A stretch of DNA of 36,604 nt from Clostridiaceae bacterium. GTDB taxonomy: Bacteria > Bacillota > Clostridia > Oscillospirales > Acutalibacteraceae. Numbering within the stretch: position 1 is the stretch's first letter; each line of letters begins with the position of its first letter. The position numbers and the translations under genes were made by a program. Positions 1-7,410 of the stretch are shown here, in pieces. Location: positions 1 through 36,604 of the forward strand of contig CAJGCA010000008.1 of NCBI GenBank assembly GCA_904501705.1, in the 5' to 3' direction. A model generated the notes under the pieces. The model was not told the DNA's origin, ran no database searches, and saw only the letters and a program-made list of their open reading frames with translations.

Positions 1-817
1 GTTGGAATCCTTTGCCGACACCCAGCCCGCCTCTCTGCCGCTGGGTATCAAGCAGCGGCTTTCGCTGGCTGCGGCGGTCATCCACCGTCCGCAAATATTG
101 ATCCTGGACGAACCCACCTCCGGCGTTGACCCGGTGGCGCGAGACCTTTTCTGGGAAATGATCATCGATCTTGCGCGCAACGATAAGGTTACGATCTTCG
201 TGACCACCCACTTCATGAATGAAGCCGCCCGGTGCGACCGTATTTCGCTGATGCACGCCGGAAGATCACTCGCCTGCGACACCCCGGACGCCCTGATCAC
301 CGCCCGCAATGCCGACACTCTGGAAGGAGCCTTCATCGGCTATCTCGAAGATGCCGGAGGCGATGCTGCGCCGGACACTTCCGCCATTGCCGAAGCGGTT
401 TCAGATTCCGGTCACAATGCAGATGACAGTGAAAAAAAGCAAAATGGTTTTGTCCAATGGTTCAATTCAAAATTCAGTATTCCCCGGATGATGTGCTGCT
501 GCAAGCGGGAATGTCTGGAACTCATGCGCGACCCGATTCGCGCAACATTGGCGCTTTTCGGAGCATTGATCCTGATGCTGGTCATGGGATACGGTATCAA
601 TATGGACGTGGAAGACCTCACCTTTGCCGTATTGGACAATGACCGGACGATCGTCAGCAACAATTACATTCTGTCCATCGCGGGGTCGCGTTACTTCAAA
701 GAACAGCCCCCATTGACCAGCCGGGCGGATATCGAACGGCGCTTGAGAAACGGAGAGATCAATCTCGCCGTGGAAATCCCGCCGCAAACCCGCGTACGCC
801 CCAAATGTTTGCGTTAA
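1..817 (+). pseudogene. RbbA-like ABC ATPase/permease, fragment truncated at both ends
   Basis: The reading frame is open from the window edge. Residues 13-90 carry the end of an ABC ATPase domain: a signature-like stretch (LPLGIKQRLSLA), Walker B with catalytic Glu (ILILDEPTSGVDP) and an H-loop (VTTHFMNEA). After a linker of about 50 residues, an ABC-2 type permease begins (MMCCCKRECLELMRDP, then one hydrophobic helix GALILMLVMGYGI and the start of an extracytoplasmic domain). The fused ATPase-permease order and the wording match the RbbA/YhiH family, whose proteins are about 900 residues with two ATPase domains. Homology stops abruptly after VEIPP (about base 781), followed by ten unrelated residues and a stop. 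The first ATPase domain would lie outside the window. RbbA-like proteins are mainly known from Gram-negative groups (from memory), so this is either a transferred decayed remnant or an assembly join. Confidence 0.75.
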
Positions 818-840
818 TTCAAAAAAATTCATAAAAAGTC

Positions 841-869
841 TTGACAAGTAGCGTTCTGTTCGCTATAAT
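841..869 (+). promoter_or_regulatory. Consensus sigma-A promoter of the tRNA operon
   Basis: TTGACA at 841-846 and TATAAT at 864-869 are separated by exactly 17 bases. Both hexamers match the consensus perfectly. The predicted start is about 25 bases before the first tRNA, as expected for a strong stable-RNA promoter. Confidence 0.9.
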
Positions 870-899
870 AACTAGCGTTCCCTTTGGGACAAGTTTTAT

Positions 900-976
900 G
901 GCGGTATAGCTCAGTTGGCTAGAGCATGCGGTTCATACCCGCAGTGTCGTTGGTTCGAATCCGACTACCGCTACCA
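900..976 (+). tRNA. tRNA-Met (anticodon CAT)
   Basis: A 77-base cloverleaf with encoded CCA. The anticodon stem-loop reads TGCGG-TTCATAC-CCGCA and the T arm GTTGG-TTCGAAT-CCGAC. The acceptor stem pairs over seven positions with G1-T72 wobble, so the C1-A72 mismatch of initiator tRNA is absent. This fits elongator Met; tRNA-Ile2 with a modified CAT anticodon cannot be excluded. Confidence 0.9.
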
Positions 977-981
977 CATAC

Positions 982-1056
982 GGCCCGATGGTCAAGCGGT
1001 TAAGACACCGCCCTTTCACGGCGGTAACACGGGTTCGATTCCCGTTCGGGTCACCA
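982..1056 (+). tRNA. tRNA-Glu (anticodon TTC)
   Basis: A 75-base tRNA with encoded CCA, five bases after tRNA-Met. The anticodon stem-loop is CCGCC-CTTTCAC-GGCGG, the T loop TTCGATT, and the acceptor stem GGCCCGA pairs fully with TCGGGTC (one G-T). Confidence 0.95.
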
Positions 1057-1094
1057 TCGCGCTTTCGCGGCAATCGCCACGGCGGCGCACACTC

Positions 1095-1171
1095 GCGCGT
1101 ATAGCTCAGCTGGTTAGAGCGCCTGCTTCACACGCAGGAGGTCAGCGGTTCGAGTCCGTTTACGCCCACCA
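1095..1171 (+). tRNA. tRNA-Val (anticodon CAC), acceptor stem mismatch
   Basis: A 77-base tRNA with encoded CCA. The anticodon stem-loop is CCTGC-TTCACAC-GCAGG and the T arm AGCGG-TTCGAGT-CCGTT. The 3' acceptor strand TACGCCC calls for GGGCGTA on the 5' side, but the sequence reads GCGCGTA, giving a C2-C71 mismatch. It is the last gene of the three-tRNA operon and is followed at once by a terminator. Confidence 0.85.
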
Positions 1172-1210
1172 AACCCCCTTGAAACTGCGGTTTAAAGGGG
1201 GTTTTTCTTT
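1171..1210 (+). terminator. Intrinsic terminator of the tRNA operon
   Basis: AACCCCCTT (from 1172) pairs with AAGGGGGTT (from 1195). A small inner stem AAAC-TGCG-GTTT lies in the loop, and TTTTTCTTTT follows. Confidence 0.9.
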
Positions 1211-1276
1211 TCCTTGCGACAAAAAGTGAACGCCTGATTTTACATATCACTTTCAATCAATCAGGAGGTCACAAAA

Positions 1277-1585
1277 ATGAGTCGAATTACTATGCCAACA
1301 GCAAAAGGAAAAGCAAACAGTCCATCGTTTTCCACCGCGTTTAAGGAGTTTATTACCGACAGCGCGGCTCGCGGATTATCAAGCAAAACGCTGCGCACCT
1401 ACAAAAACCACTTTCATTGCATTTCCCTACACTTTGACACCGAAATACGGCTATCAGAGTTGACCCGCTCCACGCTCAATGAAATGGTGGTGTCTATGCG
1501 TGAAAGCGGGTTAGCGACCAACTCTATTTGCAGTTATACGCGCGTCGTGACAACGTTTCTGAATTGGTGCAACAGGCAGCATTAA
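1277..1585 (+). CDS. Truncated tyrosine recombinase (core-binding domain only)
   Basis: 102 residues. Residues 17-100 resemble the SAM-like N-terminal core-binding domain of phage-type integrases (SFSTAFKEFITDSAARGLSSKT, then RTYKNHFHCISLHF, then ATNSICSYTRVVTTFLNWC). The catalytic domain with its R-H-R-Y residues is missing: the frame stops after NRQH and an intrinsic terminator follows within 40 bases. The start is well supported by an AGGAGGT site 7 bases upstream. It sits directly downstream of a tRNA gene, the usual place for integrases, so it is best read as the remnant of the element that brought in the pilus island. A free-standing small DNA-binding protein is the alternative, because the terminator makes the gene look self-contained. 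Confidence 0.7.
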   Translation: MSRITMPTAKGKANSPSFSTAFKEFITDSAARGLSSKTLRTYKNHFHCISLHFDTEIRLSELTRSTLNEMVVSMRESGLATNSICSYTRVVTTFLNWCNRQH

Positions 1586-1610
1586 GCTGAGAATTAACTA
1601 TGTATAACGC

Positions 1611-1655
1611 AAAGAGGCTCAACCCCAAAAACAAGGAATTGAGTCTCTTTTATTT
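1611..1655 (+). terminator. Intrinsic terminator after the integrase fragment
   Basis: AAAGAGGCTCAA (1611-1622) pairs with TTGAGTCTCTTT (1639-1650) with one G-T pair, then TTATTT. Confidence 0.8.
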
Positions 1656-1852
1656 AGCAGATAATTATTGCCTGCTCTTTCAAGTGGGTTAATGCTAGGA
1701 TCTACATGATATGAGGTGTTTAGTTTTCCTCATATATAAAATTTACCAAGAATCTCCTAGGCTTAGGTGCGCTATTTTATGTTTCACCCATAGCTTCGTA
1801 AGCATAAGACGACAAAAAACGGCAAGCTTCCCGAAAAAATTGTACCAGATAC
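1656..1852. other. AT-rich non-coding stretch between integrase remnant and pilus island
   Basis: No credible reading frame with a ribosome binding site is seen. The stretch is clearly more AT-rich than its flanks. It contains one 8-base inverted repeat (1709-1716 with 1728-1735, loop 11) followed by ATAAAATTT, which could be a weak terminator. It reads as scar DNA at the island edge. Confidence 0.4.
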
Positions 1853-1881
1853 TTGATTTCTGTCGACAGGAGTGCTAACAT
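1853..1881 (+). promoter_or_regulatory. Possible promoter of the pilus island
   Basis: TTGATT (1853-1858) and TAACAT (1876-1881) are 17 bases apart, 75 bases before the first island gene. Both boxes deviate from consensus; CATAAT at 1879-1884 is an alternative -10. Confidence 0.45.
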
Positions 1882-1955
1882 AATCGTGAGTATATAGATA
1901 GATTAATATGGGGTTGTGTCCCCTAAAAAGAAATTCGAAAGGAGTTAAGGCGTCT

Positions 1956-2339
1956 ATGACGGAAAAAGAGCTCAAAAAACTCAGCCGTTTGGAGTTGCTG
2001 GAATTGCTGTTGGAAGTCGGCTCTGAAAATCAGGAGCTGAAACAGCGCGTTGAGAAATTAAATAAAGACATCGAAACCGCCAAACAGATCGAACAGCTGC
2101 ACGATACGATCTCCCAAGCGAAGAGCGTGCTCAAAGACGTCAACCGCCTGGCCACGTCGGCATCTTGCGCTGACTCGATTACCGCCCTTGTTGCCGAAGC
2201 GCCGGAACCCTCTTTGCTGGATAAAGAGATCTATCGGTGTCTTTTGCACTTTTATGCCGAAGACAAAACGCAGTTGTCCGCGCTCCCGCTGGAGCTTAAG
2301 ATTGCCATTGAAGAGCGAATGGAAAGCGTTTTGGAGTAA
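1956..2339 (+). CDS. Coiled-coil protein of the pilus locus, function unknown
   Basis: 127 residues from ATG 1956, with a GGAG site (1940-1943) 12 bases upstream; in-frame codons back to 1908 lack such a site. Residues 6-20 are a leucine-rich helix (LKKLSRLELLELLLEV). Residues 22-60 form a coiled coil (ENQELKQRVEKLNKDIETAK), followed by more helix and a C-terminal segment of about 35 residues with FYAEDKTQLSALP. There is no signal peptide or membrane segment, so it is probably cytoplasmic. Small proteins beginning with an LSRxELLELL-like helix plus coiled coil recur, as I remember, at the head of clostridial sortase/pilin loci, but I know of no assigned function. It lies 33 bases before the signal peptidase gene and is likely co-transcribed with it. 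A scaffold or regulatory role is a guess. Confidence 0.75.
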   Translation: MTEKELKKLSRLELLELLLEVGSENQELKQRVEKLNKDIETAKQIEQLHDTISQAKSVLKDVNRLATSASCADSITALVAEAPEPSLLDKEIYRCLLHFYAEDKTQLSALPLELKIAIEERMESVLE

Positions 2340-2372
2340 CCCGATTCCCATTTCACAGGAGCGTTGTCATCA

Positions 2373-2966
2373 ATGATACGGAAAAGACGAAAAAAAGAGA
2401 GAACGATTCCTACTGCCGACCAAATTCGCTCGGAAATCCTCAGAGAAAAATATCATCGCAAATACAAGCAGGTGCTCAAAAGCACCCTATACGCCCTGGT
2501 CGTGGTGGCGGCGATCGCCGTGCTGATCGCCACGCTGGCACTACCCGTTTTGCAGATATCCGGCAGCAGTATGGAACCAACCCTCAACGACGAAGAGATC
2601 GTCGTTTTGCTGAGAACCACCAATCTGAAACGAGGAGAGCTCTGCTGTTTCTCTTATCAAAACAAATTATTAATCAAACGCGTCATCGGACTGCCCGGCG
2701 ATAAGATCAATATGGACGAGAACGGCAACATCTATCGAAACGATGAGAAAATAGAAGAACCCTACGTCACCGATATAGCCTGGGGCGAATGCGACATCGC
2801 CTTTCCTTGCTACGTGACGGAAAATCATTATTTCGTTTTGGGCGACCATCGATCCACGTCCATCGACAGCCGTAGCAGTGTCATCGGGCTGGTCAGCGAA
2901 GAATTCATCGTCGGCAAAATATTCTTACGAATATGGCCGCTTGATACCGTCAGCATCGTCAACTGA
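2373..2966 (+). CDS. Signal peptidase I
   Basis: 197 residues. It cleaves signal peptides of exported proteins at the membrane. A basic N-terminus is followed by one transmembrane helix (residues 37-60). Then come the S26 family boxes: SGSSMEPTL with the nucleophile Ser66, KRVIGLPGD with the general base Lys102, and GDHRSTSIDSRS near residue 157. Both catalytic residues are present, unlike the inactive SipA-type chaperones of some streptococcal pilus islands. Start: AGGAG at 2356-2360 is too close to the in-frame TTG at 2364, so ATG 2373 (12-base spacing) is preferred. The adhesin gene begins about 30 bases after its stop, which suggests a dedicated peptidase for the pilus subunits downstream. 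Confidence 0.92.
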   Translation: MIRKRRKKERTIPTADQIRSEILREKYHRKYKQVLKSTLYALVVVAAIAVLIATLALPVLQISGSSMEPTLNDEEIVVLLRTTNLKRGELCCFSYQNKLLIKRVIGLPGDKINMDENGNIYRNDEKIEEPYVTDIAWGECDIAFPCYVTENHYFVLGDHRSTSIDSRSSVIGLVSEEFIVGKIFLRIWPLDTVSIVN

Positions 2967-2998
2967 CAATCCCCTGCGCGGAAAGGGAAGTGGTAAGT

Positions 2999-5900
2999 TT
3001 GGAGAATGTCAAAAAAGAATTGCATAAGCACAAAAAATTCAGAAGGGACAACAAAAAACTTGCCTTTCTTTTCTTCGTGTCAGCGATTTTGGTTGTGGTC
3101 GTTGTTTTTTGGTGGCTGAAACTGGTCGGCATTACCATCACCGGCGATGCGTTCTGCGGTATGACGGAACACACCCACGCCGACAACTGTTATGCGTCGC
3201 AACTCGTTTGCGATTTTGCCGAGCAAGAAACGACGACGAGCGACCAACCCCATCTTCATACGCAAACGTGTTATCAGAAAGACTTGGTATGCACCATTTC
3301 GGAGCACACGCATACGGCGGAATGTTTTCCGGATACAACGGCGGACGTCGAAACCGTCGGCGATTGGCTGGCCACGATCGAGGATGTGGAAATCACCAAC
3401 AACATTCCCGAAAATCTCGTCGGCGTGGCACTTTCCCAGTTGGGTTATACCGAGAGCACGGTCAACTACGAGTTTGACGGCAACGGTGAAAAACACGGAT
3501 ATACCCGCTACGGCGAGTGGTATGGCGTTCCTTACGGTTCGTGGGATGCCACCTTTGTCTCGTTCTGCTTGCATTATTCCAACATCCACGAAGTGGACTC
3601 GCTGAAAGCCGCCGGCGCAGAAGCGATGCGTCTGGCGTGGAAAACCCGATTGCTCTATGCCGAAGCGGCGGGATACACGGCGCAACGCGGCGACGTAGTT
3701 TTTATAAACGCGGACGATGACGCCGATGCCGATACGGTGGCGATCGTGCTGGCCGTCGAGGGTGAGACTCTCACCGTGGTTGCCGGCGACAGCAACAACG
3801 CGGTGGAAATCGTTCGGCTACCGTTGGACCAGCACATTCTCGGATACGGGCGCACCGGTTATCTGAGTCCTGATCGGGAGATGGACGACGAGGCGCAGAC
3901 CGAGTCGGCAAACCCCGAAGCCGAAAAACCAATCGTGAATATCAATCGCCCCCTGATGATGATGTCCTCCGGTTCAGGCCAGAACATCATCTTCACCTCC
4001 GATCTGACCAAAGAGCTGGCGGACGTGCGCATTATCAACCACCACGGTGAAGAAATGCAAGATGGCGAAGAATTCCACATCGGCGAGCCGTACACCTTTG
4101 AGCTGCATTTCCGAGAAATCAACGAAGACTCCACGTGGCGGCAGTTCCGCGCCGACGAGGACGGCTACCTGACGTATCCGCTCCCCGCGAATGTGCAGTG
4201 CACCAACGTCAACGAGTGGCATTCTATCACCGCGAAAACGCCTGCCGGCGACATTCGCAATGTTGGTCAATATTGCGTCGATGAAAACAACGTGCTCAAG
4301 GTCGAGTTCTTTGAAACCAGTAACGGCGACGAATTTGTGGACTTATACACCAACGTCGACTTTACCGTCGAATTCAGCGCGATCATCCCCGTGACCACCC
4401 CCGGCGAAGAGACCAAAATCGAGTTTAACGAAGCACTGGATATCACCCTGATGCCGAGCGGTGAAGCGTTTATGGATCTGAAAAAAACCATCGGCGACTA
4501 TAACCCTTTCGATAATACGGTGGAATATACCCTCCGCGTGCTGGCAACCCACGGAATGGTAACCGACCTGACGTTGACCGATGAAATCGGCGCAAATCAC
4601 ACAGCCTTGAGAGATACCATCGTGGTCACGGATCTGAACGGCAATCTGTTGGATCCACAACCCATCGTCGGCGACCATCCCGAAAGCTGGTACAACCGAG
4701 GCTTTTCGCTTTCTGGATTCCCCGATTTTGTCACCGGCGAGGGCTTCCTCATTACATACAAATCGCAAATCGACGCAGAATTGCTCAATCAGGATGAGCC
4801 GGTGAGTCTGTGGAACTCCGCTAACGCCAAGGGGAAATCTTTTGACGGGGCCGAAGTAGCCGACTACGCCGACGCGTGGATTGCGCAAGAAGTCAAACGA
4901 GTCGAAAAAGAGGGAAAACAAGCCTTTATCAACGACCAGAACGGCAACACCGTGCCGGTAATCGAATGGAACGTTGTTGTCCGCAAATATGACGTCAACC
5001 AGCAAGGGACCGTGCTCATTGATACGCTCGGTGCAGGGTTGGATTTTTACACGGGCCAAGCCGTGAAGATTACCCTCCAAAACGAAAAAGGCGTTTATCT
5101 TAACGAAGTGATACTGGGTTGGGATCAGATCACCGTCGAGGGCGATCGCATGTCCTTTACGCTGCCGGATGGGGATTTTGACTCCTACGTGATCACCTAT
5201 TACACCACCTACGACGGGGTGCCCGAAGGCGAAGAACGACAATTCAGCAACCGCGCATCCGTCCTCATCAATTACCAAGGACAACAATTCGAAGAACAAA
5301 CCGATGCGTCCGCCACCGTTATCGGCATCGTGCCGAACGTGACGAAAAAGGCGAGCGGTAACGACGGCAAGTATGTCAAATTCACCATCACCGCCAGCGT
5401 GCCGGCCACCATCAAGGATTGGGGCAGTTTCTATCTTACGGACGACTTGTCCACGTGGCATGCCGGCATAAACGAGTTTTTGTACGCGGAAAATGTACCG
5501 CAAAATCTGGTGGTTACCGCGAAAACTCAGAGCGGCGACGTCATCACCTTCACCCCCTATAACGGGGGCAGTCCCGAAAACACCTATCTCTTCGTTTATC
5601 CTGCAAAAAAAGAGCAAGGTATGACCTATTTCGGTTTCCGCCTTTTCTTTAACACCGCCGAATTAAACACACAAACCTCCAAGTGGTTGCTGGACGAAGA
5701 TGCGGTGCTCACCATCTCTTACCAAATTCCGTTTGATGCCATCGCCGGCGAAGGCTGGAGCGGAGGACCTATTATAGGCACAAAAACGGTGGGCGACGTC
5801 TTGCTGGAGGGCGGTGTGTTGTCAAACGAAGCGCTTTTCAACTATGCGGAAAAGCTCAGCATTGACGCGGTGGCGACGTACAAATACGACCCCAAAATCA

Positions 5901-7345
5901 CCAAGACTGCCATCGTCAACGAAGACGGTACGGTTGACTATACCGTGCTGTTCAACAACGATGACCACGACAGCGACACCGGCTATCTCAACGCGAAGAC
6001 CCTGTCTGCCTATTTCCACGACGTCTTTGACGAAACGATGGAATACGTGCCGGACTCCCTGCGCGTCACCTGTTATATGCAAGGGGATCGTGTGAATCGA
6101 TTAAACACGTACAAGTATGCAGGCGTTATTCAAGGCAACGAGATGCATGTCTCGGCGGAACAGTTCCTTTATGAGTCAACCAACCCCCTTTATGTCGACT
6201 GGGCGGAATTATACACCTATAAAAATCTGGAAGAGTTTTACAGCGACATAAGTAAAGGTACGTATGTTTTCACCTATAAATTGCGATTCAAGGACGAGTA
6301 TCTATACATCACCGATCGCAACATACTGGAAGCGGATAACGTCGCCGAGGTCACATGGAATGACAACGGCACGTCCGGTCCGGCTACCGCACACGCGACC
6401 TTTAACACCGGTCTGCTGAATAAACAACTGGTGCGTAACGAGGACCAGCTGAACTTCACCGTGTACGTCAACAGGCAAGGGCTGGATATGGACGTCAACT
6501 CCGACACCGTCTCGGTCACCGACGTGATGAGCGAGACCATCTCGGTGTATTGGAACACCATCCAGCTGTATTATGAGGACGCAAACGGCGATTGGTTTAA
6601 CTTCCTCAGCGAGGGAAGCCCGCACACCTATACTGTCACCTATAATCAGTACACCAACTCCCTGCACTTCATCGTGCCGGATTCCCTGCCTGTAAAAATC
6701 GAGTACACCACTCTGATAACCGAAACGGGCATGGTGACGGTGAACAACACCGTTTCCGTTGACGGAAAAGATCACGTGACCGACTTTACCGATGCGACGT
6801 TCCGCATCGAGGGACACAGCGGTAGCGCCTCCGGCTCTATGCACCAAATCACCCTGATCAAGGAAGACGGCAACACGGATATGCCGCTGGCGAACGTCAC
6901 GCTGTATCTGTACGGGCCTATGGGCGACCCCGAAGCTACGATACCGCCGGGACAACCTGAATTTATTATCGCGGAAAACGGAGAACTGCTTTACTACATC
7001 GGTGCTTTCACCACCGGCAAGGACGGTACCACGCTGATACGAAACCAGTATCTGACCGAAGGCGGTCCATACGCTTTGGTGGAGCACGAACCCCCGCCCG
7101 GGTATAAAATGCCGGACAAGCCGACGTATTTCTATTTCTACCAACACGACCCCGACGGCATTATCCAGATGGTGACCACCATTGTCGTGGTGGACAACTT
7201 CCCCTATATGTATGAGTTGCCCGAGACGGGCGGCGTCGGCGCACTTCCCTTAGGCATTATCGGTATGGTCTGTATGGCCGCATCGATTGTGTATAGCATC
7301 ATTCGTCGCAAACGGGAAAGGAGTTTACCCAATCTCCCGACATGA
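2999..7345 (+). CDS. Large LPETG-anchored surface adhesin with a pseudo-CHAP domain
   Basis: About 1,450 residues; numbering here starts at GTG 2990. That GTG sits almost on the GGAAAGGGA site, so TTG 2999 is the likelier start. Order: N-terminal membrane anchor/signal helix (26-48); Cys/His cluster (56-112) with C-x4-H-x-H-x3-C twice and a looser third copy; CHAP-like domain (140-293) ending ILGYGR; a long series of pilin-type beta-sandwich repeats; a SpaA/Cna-B-like domain (ITLIKEDGN... LVEHEPPPGYK); sorting signal LPETG (1410-1414), hydrophobic helix and RRKRER tail. In the CHAP-like domain the catalytic Cys position is Asp186 (GSWDATFVSF) and the His position is Thr249 (DTVAIV), so it should not hydrolyse peptidoglycan. 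It is probably the pilus tip or a pilus-associated adhesin displayed by the sortases downstream. The ligand is unknown. Confidence 0.88.
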   Translation: MENVKKELHKHKKFRRDNKKLAFLFFVSAILVVVVVFWWLKLVGITITGDAFCGMTEHTHADNCYASQLVCDFAEQETTTSDQPHLHTQTCYQKDLVCTISEHTHTAECFPDTTADVETVGDWLATIEDVEITNNIPENLVGVALSQLGYTESTVNYEFDGNGEKHGYTRYGEWYGVPYGSWDATFVSFCLHYSNIHEVDSLKAAGAEAMRLAWKTRLLYAEAAGYTAQRGDVVFINADDDADADTVAIVLAVEGETLTVVAGDSNNAVEIVRLPLDQHILGYGRTGYLSPDREMDDEAQTESANPEAEKPIVNINRPLMMMSSGSGQNIIFTSDLTKELADVRIINHHGEEMQDGEEFHIGEPYTFELHFREINEDSTWRQFRADEDGYLTYPLPANVQCTNVNEWHSITAKTPAGDIRNVGQYCVDENNVLKVEFFETSNGDEFVDLYTNVDFTVEFSAIIPVTTPGEETKIEFNEALDITLMPSGEAFMDLKKTIGDYNPFDNTVEYTLRVLATHGMVTDLTLTDEIGANHTALRDTIVVTDLNGNLLDPQPIVGDHPESWYNRGFSLSGFPDFVTGEGFLITYKSQIDAELLNQDEPVSLWNSANAKGKSFDGAEVADYADAWIAQEVKRVEKEGKQAFINDQNGNTVPVIEWNVVVRKYDVNQQGTVLIDTLGAGLDFYTGQAVKITLQNEKGVYLNEVILGWDQITVEGDRMSFTLPDGDFDSYVITYYTTYDGVPEGEERQFSNRASVLINYQGQQFEEQTDASATVIGIVPNVTKKASGNDGKYVKFTITASVPATIKDWGSFYLTDDLSTWHAGINEFLYAENVPQNLVVTAKTQSGDVITFTPYNGGSPENTYLFVYPAKKEQGMTYFGFRLFFNTAELNTQTSKWLLDEDAVLTISYQIPFDAIAGEGWSGGPIIGTKTVGDVLLEGGVLSNEALFNYAEKLSIDAVATYKYDPKITKTAIVNEDGTVDYTVLFNNDDHDSDTGYLNAKTLSAYFHDVFDETMEYVPDSLRVTCYMQGDRVNRLNTYKYAGVIQGNEMHVSAEQFLYESTNPLYVDWAELYTYKNLEEFYSDISKGTYVFTYKLRFKDEYLYITDRNILEADNVAEVTWNDNGTSGPATAHATFNTGLLNKQLVRNEDQLNFTVYVNRQGLDMDVNSDTVSVTDVMSETISVYWNTIQLYYEDANGDWFNFLSEGSPHTYTVTYNQYTNSLHFIVPDSLPVKIEYTTLITETGMVTVNNTVSVDGKDHVTDFTDATFRIEGHSGSASGSMHQITLIKEDGNTDMPLANVTLYLYGPMGDPEATIPPGQPEFIIAENGELLYYIGAFTTGKDGTTLIRNQYLTEGGPYALVEHEPPPGYKMPDKPTYFYFYQHDPDGIIQMVTTIVVVDNFPYMYELPETGGVGALPLGIIGMVCMAASIVYSIIRRKRERSLPNLPT

Positions 7346-7410
7346 AGGCGGAGAATGCGCAAGCCCTAGTAAAAAATGCAAAATCCAAATAAAGAAAGGA
7401 AGTATGAAAA

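Noticed and set aside
915..1229. 104-residue reading frame over the tRNA cluster
   Set aside because: It is the translation of three tRNA genes and their terminator.
4343..5617. 424-residue minus-strand frame inside the adhesin gene
   Set aside because: It is a shadow of the adhesin's codon bias, with no ribosome site and no family resemblance.
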